Assembly (NCBI RefSeq): GCF_002885955.2
Contig: NZ_POQS01000001.1
Coordinates: 830,686-894,685 of the forward strand
Source: Achromobacter pulmonis
GTDB lineage: Bacteria; Pseudomonadota; Gammaproteobacteria; Burkholderiales; Burkholderiaceae_B
Reading direction: 5' to 3'
Length of the DNA: 64,000 nucleotides
The notes under the pieces are model-generated. The model had not been told where the DNA came from. It made no database searches and worked only from the letters and a program-made list of their open reading frames with translations. Below are positions 25,703 to 33,533 of this stretch, piece after piece. The position numbers and the translations under genes were made by a program. Numbering within the stretch: position 1 is the first letter of the stretch; every line of letters begins with the position of its first letter.

Positions 25703-27358
25703 GTGAAACGCGAATTCAATATCCCCGGCGGCAATGCGCTGCGCTGCAAAGGATGGCGCCAGGAAGCCTTGCTGCGCCTGCTGGAGAACGTGCTGGCCGT
25801 GGGCGAGGACCCCGACAACCTGGTGGTCTATGCCGCCCTGGGCCGCGCCGCGCGCGACTGGCCATCGCATGACGCCATCGTGCAGGCCTTGCTCGACCTG
25901 GAAGAAGACCAGACCCTGATCGTGCAGTCGGGCAAGCCCATCGGCGTGCTGCGCACGCATCCGCAGGCGCCCATCGTCATCATGGCCAACTGCAATATGG
26001 TCGGCCAATGGGCGCGGGCCGAGAATTTCTACCAGTGGGAACGGGACAACCTGATCTGCTGGGGCGGGCTGACGGCGGGAGACTGGCAGTACATCGGCTC
26101 GCAAGGCGTGATCCAGGGGACATACGAGATCTTCTCGCGCATCGCCGAGCGCCATTTCGGCAATGACCTGCGCGGCCGCTTCATCCTGACGGCGGGCATG
26201 GGCGGCATGGGCGGGGCGCAGCCGCTGGCCGGCCGCATGGCGAACGCCGCCATCCTCACGGTCGAGATCAATCCCGAACGCATCGAAAAACGGATCAAGG
26301 CCGGCTTCCTGGAGCGGCGCGCGGACTCGCTGGACGAAGCGCTGGAACTGATCCGCCAGGCGCAGGCCCGCCGCGAGCCCATTTCCGTGGGCCTGCTGGG
26401 CAATGCCGCCGACATCTATCCGGAGATCCTGGCGCGCGGCATCGTGCCGGACATCGTCACCGACCAGACGTCGGCGCATGACCTGGTCTATGGCTACATC
26501 CCCGCCGGCTATACGCTGGAGCAGGTGGCGCAATTGCGCCGCACCGACGTTTCCCGCCTGATGGACGCCAGCCGCGAGTCCATCGTGCGCCACGTCACCG
26601 CGATGCTGGGCTTCAAGGACCGCGGCGCGGTGGTGTTCGACAACGGCAACCTCATCCGCACCCACGCCAGCCAGGGCGGCGTCGAGCGCGCCTTCGAGAT
26701 CCCGGTCTTCACGGAAGCCTTCCTGAGGCCGCTGTTCGCGCGCGCCATCGGCCCGTTCCGCTGGATCGCGCTGTCCAACGACCCCGAAGACATCCGCAAG
26801 ATCGACGATTTCCTGCTGCGGCGTTTTCCGGACAACTTCATCGTGTCCAACTGGATCAGGCTGGCGCGCGAAGAGGTGCCGTTCGAGGGGCTGCCCGCGC
26901 GCATCGCCTGGCTGGGCCACGGCGAACGCACCGAACTGGCGCTGGAGGTGAACCGGATGGTTCGCGACGGCGAGCTGAGCGCGCCGGTGGCCTTCACGCG
27001 CGACCACCTGGACGCCGGCGCGATGGCCCACCCCAACATCATGACGGAAAACATGCGCGACGGCTCGGACGCCATTGCCGACTGGCCGCTGCTCAACGCG
27101 ATGATCAACTGTTCGTCCAGCGCCGACCTGGTGGCGATCCATTCGGGCGGCGGCGGATACAGCGGCTACATGACCAGCGCCGGCGTCACCGTCGTGGCCG
27201 ACGGCTCCAGCGCTGCCGACGAGCGGCTGCGCCTGTCCTTGACCAACGACACGGCCAGCGGCGTGCTGCGCTATGCGGACGCCGGCTACGAAGAGGCCCT
27301 GGACGAGGTGAACAAAAAGGGAATCGCCCGCATCGATACCGCCGCGGGCGGCCGTTGA
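25703..27358 (+). CDS. urocanate hydratase-family enzyme (candidate thiourocanate hydratase)
   Basis: 551 residues from a GTG at 25703; the urocanase family is about 555. Family motifs are present: NCNMVGQWA, GMGGMGGAQPLA, DQTSAHD, PLFARAIGPFRWIALSNDPEDI, RDHLDAGAMAHPN, DGSDAIADWPLLNA and IHSGGGGYSGYM. It should use tightly bound NAD+ to add water to an imidazole acrylate. It diverges from true HutU in several of these blocks (NCNMVGQWA, GGGGYSGYM), and no hutH/hutI genes lie beside it. With the MIO-less ammonia-lyase homologue and DUF917 in the same run, thiourocanate is the favoured substrate; ordinary urocanate or another imidazole acrylate is possible. Confidence 0.9.
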   Translation: MKREFNIPGGNALRCKGWRQEALLRLLENVLAVGEDPDNLVVYAALGRAARDWPSHDAIVQALLDLEEDQTLIVQSGKPIGVLRTHPQAPIVIMANCNMVGQWARAENFYQWERDNLICWGGLTAGDWQYIGSQGVIQGTYEIFSRIAERHFGNDLRGRFILTAGMGGMGGAQPLAGRMANAAILTVEINPERIEKRIKAGFLERRADSLDEALELIRQAQARREPISVGLLGNAADIYPEILARGIVPDIVTDQTSAHDLVYGYIPAGYTLEQVAQLRRTDVSRLMDASRESIVRHVTAMLGFKDRGAVVFDNGNLIRTHASQGGVERAFEIPVFTEAFLRPLFARAIGPFRWIALSNDPEDIRKIDDFLLRRFPDNFIVSNWIRLAREEVPFEGLPARIAWLGHGERTELALEVNRMVRDGELSAPVAFTRDHLDAGAMAHPNIMTENMRDGSDAIADWPLLNAMINCSSSADLVAIHSGGGGYSGYMTSAGVTVVADGSSAADERLRLSLTNDTASGVLRYADAGYEEALDEVNKKGIARIDTAAGGR

Positions 27359-27368
27359 TTCCACGGAC

Positions 27369-28571
27369 ATGGCGACTGGCGACATGGAAAACAAAATGCT
27401 GCAAGGCTTGCGGGTGCTGGATTTCACGAGGGTGCTGGCCGGGCCCTATTGCACCGCGATGCTCGCCGACCTGGGCGCCGAGGTGATCAAGGTCGAACCG
27501 CCGCAAGGCGACGACCAGCGGCACATGGGCCGCATGGTCCAGGGCGAAAGCACCAACTTCATCCTCAACAACCGGGGCAAGAAAAGCGTGCGCCTCGACC
27601 TGAAGCATGCCGAGGGCCAGCGCATCGCGCGCGAACTCGCCGCCAGAAGCGACGTGGTCATCGAGAACTTCAAGCCCGGCGTGGCCGACAGGCTGGGCAT
27701 CGGCTATGCCGAGCTGGCCGGGCGCAAACCCGACCTGGTGTATTGCAGCATCTCCGGGTTCGGCCAGAACGGCCCCAACGCGGGGCGGCCGTCCTACGAC
27801 GTGGTGGCGCAGGCCATGAGCGGAATGATGAGCCTGACCGGCGAGGCCGACGGCGCGCCGACGCTCATCGGCGAGTCGGTCGGCGACATCTGCGCCGGCA
27901 TGTTCGCCGCCTGGGGAATCATGGCCGCCCTGTACGACCGCGAACGCAGCGGACGCGGCCGCCATATCGATGTGGCCATGTTCGATGCGCTGCTGGCCAT
28001 GCAGCCCACCGCGCTGGCCCAGTACCTGTTCGGCGGCGTCCCGCCGGTGCGCGTCGGCAACCGGCATCCGCTGAGCTCGCCCTTCGGCGCCTACGCCGCG
28101 CGCGACGGGCACCTGGTCATCGCGGCGGCCAACGACAAGCTGTTCCAGGCGGTGGCGGACACCATAGGCCGGCCCGACCTGCCCGCCGATCCGCGCTTCG
28201 GCAGCGACGGCGAGCGCAGCCGCAACGACGCCGAGCTGCGGCCGCTGATCGAGGCGTGGAGCACGACGCAAAGCGTGGAAGAGGCCGTGGCGGCCCTGAC
28301 GCGAGCCGGCGTACCCGCCGCGCCCATCCAGGACACGGCCCAGGCGATCGACAGCGAACAGGCGCGCGTGCGGCGGCTGGCCACCCGCGCGCTCCACCCC
28401 GTGCTGGGCGAGGTGGAACTGGTCGAGCAGCCGGTGCATTTTTCCGGGGTGGCGCGGGGCAGGCTGGATGGCGCGCCGACGCTGGGGCAGCACAGCGCGT
28501 CAGTGCTCGCCGAGGTATTGGGAATGGACGCCGCGGCCATCGACGGCCTGCGCGCGGCGGGCGTGATCTGA
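27369..28571 (+). CDS. CoA transferase, family III (CaiB/BaiF)
   Basis: 400 residues. The N-terminal LQGLRVLDFTRVLAGPYCTAMLADLGAEVIKVEPP is the family signature, and the nucleophilic Asp lies in HIDVAMFDALLAM near residue 200. It moves CoA between carboxylic acids in the cytosol. It starts 10 bases after the urocanase-like gene; an in-frame ATG 15 bases later (MENKMLQG) is an alternative start. Together with the two acyl-CoA dehydrogenases it would make and desaturate a CoA ester, which recalls carnitine metabolism (CaiB with CaiA) or activation of an imidazole-propionate-like acid. Confidence 0.92.
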   Translation: MATGDMENKMLQGLRVLDFTRVLAGPYCTAMLADLGAEVIKVEPPQGDDQRHMGRMVQGESTNFILNNRGKKSVRLDLKHAEGQRIARELAARSDVVIENFKPGVADRLGIGYAELAGRKPDLVYCSISGFGQNGPNAGRPSYDVVAQAMSGMMSLTGEADGAPTLIGESVGDICAGMFAAWGIMAALYDRERSGRGRHIDVAMFDALLAMQPTALAQYLFGGVPPVRVGNRHPLSSPFGAYAARDGHLVIAAANDKLFQAVADTIGRPDLPADPRFGSDGERSRNDAELRPLIEAWSTTQSVEEAVAALTRAGVPAAPIQDTAQAIDSEQARVRRLATRALHPVLGEVELVEQPVHFSGVARGRLDGAPTLGQHSASVLAEVLGMDAAAIDGLRAAGVI

Positions 28572-28582
28572 GGAGAAACGGA

Positions 28583-29785
28583 ATGGAAATGCGGTTCAGC
28601 CCGGAAGAAGAGCGATTTCGCTGCGAAGTACGCGATTTCATCGCGCAGAACCTGCCGAGCGATATCCGGCGCAAGGTGGAACTGGGGCTGCGTCTGGAAC
28701 GCAGCGATTACGTGCGCTGGCAGGACGTCCTGGCGGCGCGCGGCTGGTATGCGGTGAACTGGCCCGAACAGTACGGCGGGCCCGGCTGGAGCCCGGTGCA
28801 GAAGTATCTGTTCCAGCAGGAGTATGGCGCGCAGCCCTGTCCGCCGCTGGTGCAGTTCGGCGTCAACATGGTGGGGCCGGTGATCTACACCTATGGCGAC
28901 GAAGCGCAGAAGGCGCGCTTTCTGCCGCGCATCCTGGCCAACCGCGACTGGTGGTGCCAGGGCTATTCCGAGCCGGGGTCCGGCTCGGACCTGGCTTCGC
29001 TGCGCACGACGGCCGTGCGCGACGGCGACGATTACATCGTCAACGGCTCCAAGATCTGGACCACCTGGGCGCAATGGGCCGACTGGATGTTCGCCCTGGT
29101 GCGCACCAGCAAGGAAGAACGTCCCCAGCAGGGCATCTCTTTCCTGCTGCTGGACATGCGCTCGCCCGGCATCAGCCTGCGCCCCATCCGCATGCTGGAC
29201 GGAGACGCCGAAGTCAACGAGGTGTTCTTCGACAACGTGCGGGTTCCGGCTTCCCAGCTGGTCGGCGGAGAAGGCGCCGGCTGGTCCTACGGCAAGTTCC
29301 TGCTCGAACACGAGCGCTTCGTGATCTCGGGCGTGGCCCGCTCCAAACGCCTGCTGTCGCGGGTCAAGGGCGTGGCGCAGCGCCTGCCCGACGGCATGGG
29401 CGGCTGCCGGCTGGACGACCCTGCCCTGCGCCTGCGCGTGGCGGACCTGGAAACGCAGCTGTGCGCGCTGGAATACACCGAGCTGCGCTTTCTTAGCGCC
29501 ATGAACGCGGGCCAGAGTCCCGGCAGCGCCGCCTCCATCCTGAAGATACGCGGCACGGAAATCGAACAGTCGATCAGCGAACTGGCCATGGACTGCCTGG
29601 GCGCGGACGCGCTGGCCCTGGACGAAGCGCTGCTGGACGGAACGGGCGCCGACGCCGACGCGCTGGGTCCGGATTTCGCGGCGGCCGCCGGGCCGCTCTA
29701 CCTCAATCTGCGCAAGGTCACGATCTGGGGCGGGTCCAACGAAATCCAGCGCAACATTCTGGCCAAGCACGTGCTGGCGCTGTAG
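28583..29785 (+). CDS. acyl-CoA dehydrogenase 1
   Basis: 400 residues from ATG 28583 with AGGAGA upstream; the frame is open further upstream only inside the CoA transferase gene. Family motifs are WPEQYGGPGWSP, the FAD-binding YSEPGSGSDLASLRTTA and the C-terminal WGGSNEIQRNILAKHVL. It should remove two hydrogens from an acyl-CoA side chain and pass electrons to ETF. It is followed 9 bases later by a second, divergent family member, a common heteromeric arrangement in which one subunit is shorter and may lack the catalytic base. Confidence 0.92.
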   Translation: MEMRFSPEEERFRCEVRDFIAQNLPSDIRRKVELGLRLERSDYVRWQDVLAARGWYAVNWPEQYGGPGWSPVQKYLFQQEYGAQPCPPLVQFGVNMVGPVIYTYGDEAQKARFLPRILANRDWWCQGYSEPGSGSDLASLRTTAVRDGDDYIVNGSKIWTTWAQWADWMFALVRTSKEERPQQGISFLLLDMRSPGISLRPIRMLDGDAEVNEVFFDNVRVPASQLVGGEGAGWSYGKFLLEHERFVISGVARSKRLLSRVKGVAQRLPDGMGGCRLDDPALRLRVADLETQLCALEYTELRFLSAMNAGQSPGSAASILKIRGTEIEQSISELAMDCLGADALALDEALLDGTGADADALGPDFAAAAGPLYLNLRKVTIWGGSNEIQRNILAKHVLAL

Positions 29786-29794
29786 GAGAAGACG

Positions 29795-30931
29795 ATGGAT
29801 TTTTCGTTCAATGAAGTGCAGCGCATGCTGCGGGACAGCACCGAGGCCTACGTGCGCGACTGCGGCGATTTCGAACGGCGCAGGCGCCTGGTCGCCAGCG
29901 CCCGCGGCTATGCGCCGGAAGACTGGACGCTGATGGCCGAACTGGGATGGCTGGCGTTGCTGCTGCCGGAAGACCTGGGCGGCATCGGCGGCGGGCCGGT
30001 GGAGGCCATGATCGTCATGGAGGCGTTGGGCAAGGCGCTGGCCGGCGAGCCCTACCTGGCGACCGCCGTCCTGGGCGCGGGCTGCCTGCTGCGCCACGGC
30101 AGCCCGGCGCAGCGCGAAGCCTGCCTGGGCCCGCTTGCCCGCGGCGACTACAGAATGGCGCTGGCCCACCGCGAGGCCGGCGCGCACGAAAACCGCTACG
30201 CCGTCGCCATGAAAGCGCGGCGCGACGGCGACGGCTACGTGCTGCAGGGCGCCAAGCACACGGTGTCGGACGCGCCGGGCGCACAGGCGTTCATGGTGTC
30301 GGCGCGCACCGCCGGCCAGCCGGGCGAGCGCGACGGCATCACCCTGTTTCTGGTGCCGGCCGACGCCCCGGGCGTGACGCAGCGCGCCTTCCGCAGGCTG
30401 GACGGCGGCAACGCCGCGCACCTGCGCTTCGACGACGTGCGCATCGACCGGGCCGCCGTGCTGGGCCGGCCGGACGAAGGCGCCGCCGTGCTGGACGACC
30501 TGTACGCGCACGCGATCGGCGCGCTGTGCGGCGACGCCGTCGGCGCGATGCAGGCCATGCACGACGCCACCCTGGCCTATCTGAAAGTGCGCCAGCAGTT
30601 CGGGCGCGCCATCGGCGCCTTCCAGGCGCTGCAGCACCGGCAGGTGGACATGTACACGGCGCTGGAAGAAGCCCGTTCGCTCACCCTGGCGGCCAACATG
30701 GCGCTGGCCGAAGGCCTGCCGGAGGCGACGCGGCTGCTTTCCATGGCCAAGGCGCAGGTCGGCAGGTCCGCGCGCATCGTCGGCCAGGGCGCGATCCAGC
30801 TCCATGGCGGCATCGGCATGACCGAGGAATTGCAGGTCGGCGCGCATTTCAAGCGGGTGACGGTGATCGAGGCCCGGTTCGGCTCGCGCCAGCACCATCT
30901 TTCCGAACTGGCCTCGAGCCGGCCAGCGTAG
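29795..30931 (+). CDS. acyl-CoA dehydrogenase 2
   Basis: 378 residues. Recognisable parts are the N-terminal helical domain, LLPEDLGGIGGGPVEAMIVMEALG, a degenerate flavin-binding strand (ALAHREAG in place of the usual EPxxGSD) and the C-terminal QGAIQLHGGIGMTEELQVG. The lost middle motif suggests it works as the partner subunit of the dehydrogenase encoded just before it. The gene ends the tightly spaced first half of the run; a 90-base gap with a strong hairpin follows. Confidence 0.9.
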   Translation: MDFSFNEVQRMLRDSTEAYVRDCGDFERRRRLVASARGYAPEDWTLMAELGWLALLLPEDLGGIGGGPVEAMIVMEALGKALAGEPYLATAVLGAGCLLRHGSPAQREACLGPLARGDYRMALAHREAGAHENRYAVAMKARRDGDGYVLQGAKHTVSDAPGAQAFMVSARTAGQPGERDGITLFLVPADAPGVTQRAFRRLDGGNAAHLRFDDVRIDRAAVLGRPDEGAAVLDDLYAHAIGALCGDAVGAMQAMHDATLAYLKVRQQFGRAIGAFQALQHRQVDMYTALEEARSLTLAANMALAEGLPEATRLLSMAKAQVGRSARIVGQGAIQLHGGIGMTEELQVGAHFKRVTVIEARFGSRQHHLSELASSRPA

Positions 30932-30943
30932 CAAGCGAAAACC

Positions 30944-30966
30944 CTCTCCCGCCCGAGGCGGGAGAG
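30944..30966. repeat. GC-rich palindrome between acyl-CoA dehydrogenase 2 and MHS transporter
   Basis: CTCTCCCGCC (30944-30953) pairs perfectly with GGCGGGAGAG (30957-30966) around CGA. There is no T-run. It looks like one of the short CCCTCTCCCGC-type dispersed palindromes common in related genomes and may limit read-through or protect the upstream mRNA 3' end. Confidence 0.55.
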
Positions 30967-31021
30967 CCACAGGCGATACATATAGCGTCATACAGGCGCA
31001 CACGACCTCGATGGGGAAAAA

Positions 31022-32359
31022 ATGAAAGACATCACGCTCAACCCGGGAGCCGCCGCCATGCCGGACCATGAGTCCGCTCCAGCGGCCGGCATGCACAGCG
31101 GACGCAAGGCGGTCATCGCCGCATCGGCCGGCAATGCGCTCGAATGGTACGACTTCACGGTCTATGCCCTGTTCGCGGTGTACATCGGGCAGAACTTCTT
31201 CCAGAACTCCGATCCGGCGGTCCAGCTGATGGCGTCGTTCCTGGCCTTCGGGCTGGGTTTCGTCGTGCGGCCGCTGGGCGCGCTGGTGCTGGGCTCCTAC
31301 GGCGACCGCGCCGGCCGCAAGGCGGCGCTGACGCTGACCATCATGCTGATGGCCCTGGGAACGCTGCTCATCGCCGCCGCGCCTCCCTATGCGGCGATCG
31401 GCGTGGGCGCGCCGCTGCTCATCGTGTGCGGCCGGGTGCTGCAGGGCTTTTCGGCCGGCGGCGAAGTGGGCGGCGCCACCGCCTTCCTGGTCGAACATGC
31501 GCCCGAAGGCAAGCGCGGCCAATACGCCTCGTGGCTGCAGGCCAGCATGGGCATCTCCAACCTGCTGGGCGCGCTGGTCGCGACCCTGGTCACCACGCTG
31601 CTGACCGAACAGCAGGTGGGCGAATGGGGCTGGCGCGTGCCGTTCATCATCGGCCTGGCGATCGCGCCGGTCGGCCTGTGGATGCGGCGGGCGCTGGACG
31701 AAACGCCGCACTTCCGCGAGGAACAGGCGCGCCAGGCCCGCCAGGGCAAGCCCGTCAAAACGCCGCTGCTGTCGGTGATCCGCGACTATCCCAAAGAGCT
31801 GCTGACGGGCCTGTGCATCTCCGTGCTGTGGGCCATCGGCCCCTATGCGCTGATCATCTTCATGCCCATCTACGTACAGAAGTCGATGGGCTTTTCCAGT
31901 TCGCAAGCCTTCCTGGCCGCCCTGGTGGGCAACCTGTTCCTGATCGGGGGCTGCGTCTTCGCCGGCACGCTGTCGGACCGCTACGGCCGCCGCAACGTGC
32001 TGCGCGTGGCCGCCCTCATCATGCTGCTCGCCGTCTATCCGCTCATGATGTGGCTGCGGGACTCGCATACCCAGGGCACGCTCATCGTGGTGCAGTCGCT
32101 GTTCTGCCTGATGGTGTCCTTGTATGTGGGCGTGGCGCCGGCGGCGCTGTCCGAGGTCTTTCCCACCGCGGTGCGCTCCTCGGGCATGTCCCTGTCGTAC
32201 AACACGGCGGTCACCGTCCTGGGCGGCTTCGCCCCCGCCATCCTGACCTGGATCACCTACACCACGGGGATCGCGTTCGCCCCCGCCTTGTATGTAATGG
32301 GCGCCAGCGCGGTTGCGCTGGTCGCGTTGACCCTTCTTCCGCAGAGCCGCCATGTTTAA
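31022..32359 (+). CDS. MFS transporter, MHS (ProP-like) family
   Basis: 445 residues, twelve predicted membrane segments. The MHS signature NALEWYDFTVYALFAVYIGQ is near residues 38-57, and the conserved loop GDRAGRKAAL near 95-104. This family carries osmolytes, betaines and carboxylates with protons. Inside this run a betaine (or the acid released by the exported ammonia-lyase homologue) is an attractive cargo. It overlaps the next gene by 8 bases. Confidence 0.92.
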   Translation: MKDITLNPGAAAMPDHESAPAAGMHSGRKAVIAASAGNALEWYDFTVYALFAVYIGQNFFQNSDPAVQLMASFLAFGLGFVVRPLGALVLGSYGDRAGRKAALTLTIMLMALGTLLIAAAPPYAAIGVGAPLLIVCGRVLQGFSAGGEVGGATAFLVEHAPEGKRGQYASWLQASMGISNLLGALVATLVTTLLTEQQVGEWGWRVPFIIGLAIAPVGLWMRRALDETPHFREEQARQARQGKPVKTPLLSVIRDYPKELLTGLCISVLWAIGPYALIIFMPIYVQKSMGFSSSQAFLAALVGNLFLIGGCVFAGTLSDRYGRRNVLRVAALIMLLAVYPLMMWLRDSHTQGTLIVVQSLFCLMVSLYVGVAPAALSEVFPTAVRSSGMSLSYNTAVTVLGGFAPAILTWITYTTGIAFAPALYVMGASAVALVALTLLPQSRHV

Positions 32360-33446
32360 CGCCAAAGCACGCAAGACATTGATCGCCGCCGCCTTCGCGC
32401 TGGCGAGCCTGGCTTCGGGTTCGCTCGCGGCCGAACCCCCGCCCGCGGCCGAGCTGGTCCTGCTCGGCGTGGCCGGAGGACCGACCTGGTACGGCGAGGA
32501 CTCGCCCCATGGAATCTCGTCGGCGGTGGTGGTGGACGGCCGGGCCTATATCGTCGATCTGGGTTCGGGCGCCTACCGCCAGCTGCGGCGCGCCGGCGTC
32601 AAGCCCGGCGCGGAGCAGGCGCTGTTCTTCACCCACCTGCACACCGACCATGTCATCGACCTGGCCACGCTGTTGATGTACGACCCCAGCGCCCGGCGCC
32701 GGGCCAAGGCCTCCATGCAGATCTACGGCCCCGGACGCCGCGGCGTGCTGTCGCCGCTGGCGCCCGGCATGAAGGACGATCCGGTGATCCATGCCGAAAA
32801 TCCCTCGGCCGGAACCCGCGATCTGGTCGAATCGGTCGTCGCCGGGATGTCGGCCGACCTCAACATACGCGTGCGCAGCGAAGGCGTGCCGGACATCCGC
32901 CAGTTCTTCGACGCGCACGATATCGCCGTGCCGGCCGGCGTGGTGCGGGACCCGAACACGGACCCGGCGCCGCCGATGGAACCGTTCCCCGTCTGGCAGG
33001 ATGAGCGCGTCAAGGTCAGCGCCGTGCTGGTGCCGCACGGGCTGGTGTATCCCAACTTCGCCTATCGTTTCGACACCGCCGCGGGTTCGGTGGTGTTCTC
33101 GGGCGACACCGCGGTCAGCGAAAACCTGATCAGGCTGGCGCGCGGCGCCGACGTTCTGGTGCACGAGGCGATCGATCCGGCCTGGGTCGACCACATCGTC
33201 GGCGCCAAGCCCTGGAACGCGCGCCAGCAGGCCTTGGCCAAACAGTTGCTGGAAGCGCACACCACCCCCGAACAGGCCGGCGAAGTGGCCGCCCGTGCGG
33301 GCGTCAAGACGCTGGTGCTGTCGCATCTGGTGCCCGGCGACGCGCCCCCCGAACATTGGGAAAAAGCCCGCCAGACCTTCCCGGGCCCGGTCGTGCTGGG
33401 CCAGGACCTGCTGCGCCTGCCGCTGCGCGGCCAGGCCCGCCCTTAG
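32352..33446 (+). CDS. exported metallo-beta-lactamase-fold hydrolase
   Basis: 364 residues with a Sec signal peptide (LIAAAFALASLASGSLAAEPP, cut near residue 27). The zinc motif THLHTDH (HxHxDH) is near residues 95-101, a later His is in LVPHGLVYP, the bridging Asp in FSGDTA, and a final His in VLSHLVPGD, as in RNase Z/arylsulfatase-like members. It should hydrolyse a small ester, lactone or similar in the periplasm. It overlaps the MHS transporter gene and precedes the exported ammonia-lyase homologue, so these last three genes may form a periplasmic processing and uptake unit. Confidence 0.9.
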   Translation: MFNAKARKTLIAAAFALASLASGSLAAEPPPAAELVLLGVAGGPTWYGEDSPHGISSAVVVDGRAYIVDLGSGAYRQLRRAGVKPGAEQALFFTHLHTDHVIDLATLLMYDPSARRRAKASMQIYGPGRRGVLSPLAPGMKDDPVIHAENPSAGTRDLVESVVAGMSADLNIRVRSEGVPDIRQFFDAHDIAVPAGVVRDPNTDPAPPMEPFPVWQDERVKVSAVLVPHGLVYPNFAYRFDTAAGSVVFSGDTAVSENLIRLARGADVLVHEAIDPAWVDHIVGAKPWNARQQALAKQLLEAHTTPEQAGEVAARAGVKTLVLSHLVPGDAPPEHWEKARQTFPGPVVLGQDLLRLPLRGQARP

Positions 33447-33470
33447 CACCGGCAACGCCTCGACCTCCAT

Positions 33471-33499
33471 CGCCGCGGGCCTCTCCGTCGCCCGCGGCG
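33471..33499. repeat. GC-rich hairpin between the hydrolase and ammonia-lyase genes
   Basis: CGCCGCGGGC (33471-33480) pairs perfectly with GCCCGCGGCG (33490-33499) around a 9-base loop. It has no T-run. It fills much of the 87-base gap between two same-strand genes and may adjust expression of the last gene. Confidence 0.5.
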
Positions 33500-33533
33500 G
33501 CGCCACGCCCATTTCCTCTCGCCAGGAGTCCTG

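Noticed and set aside
28091-32374. A 1427-codon open frame on the minus strand opposite the CoA transferase, acyl-CoA dehydrogenase and MHS genes
   Set aside because: It is antisense to four well-recognised genes; its translation is His/Arg/Gln/Ala-rich with no domain, as expected from the complement of G+C-rich codons.
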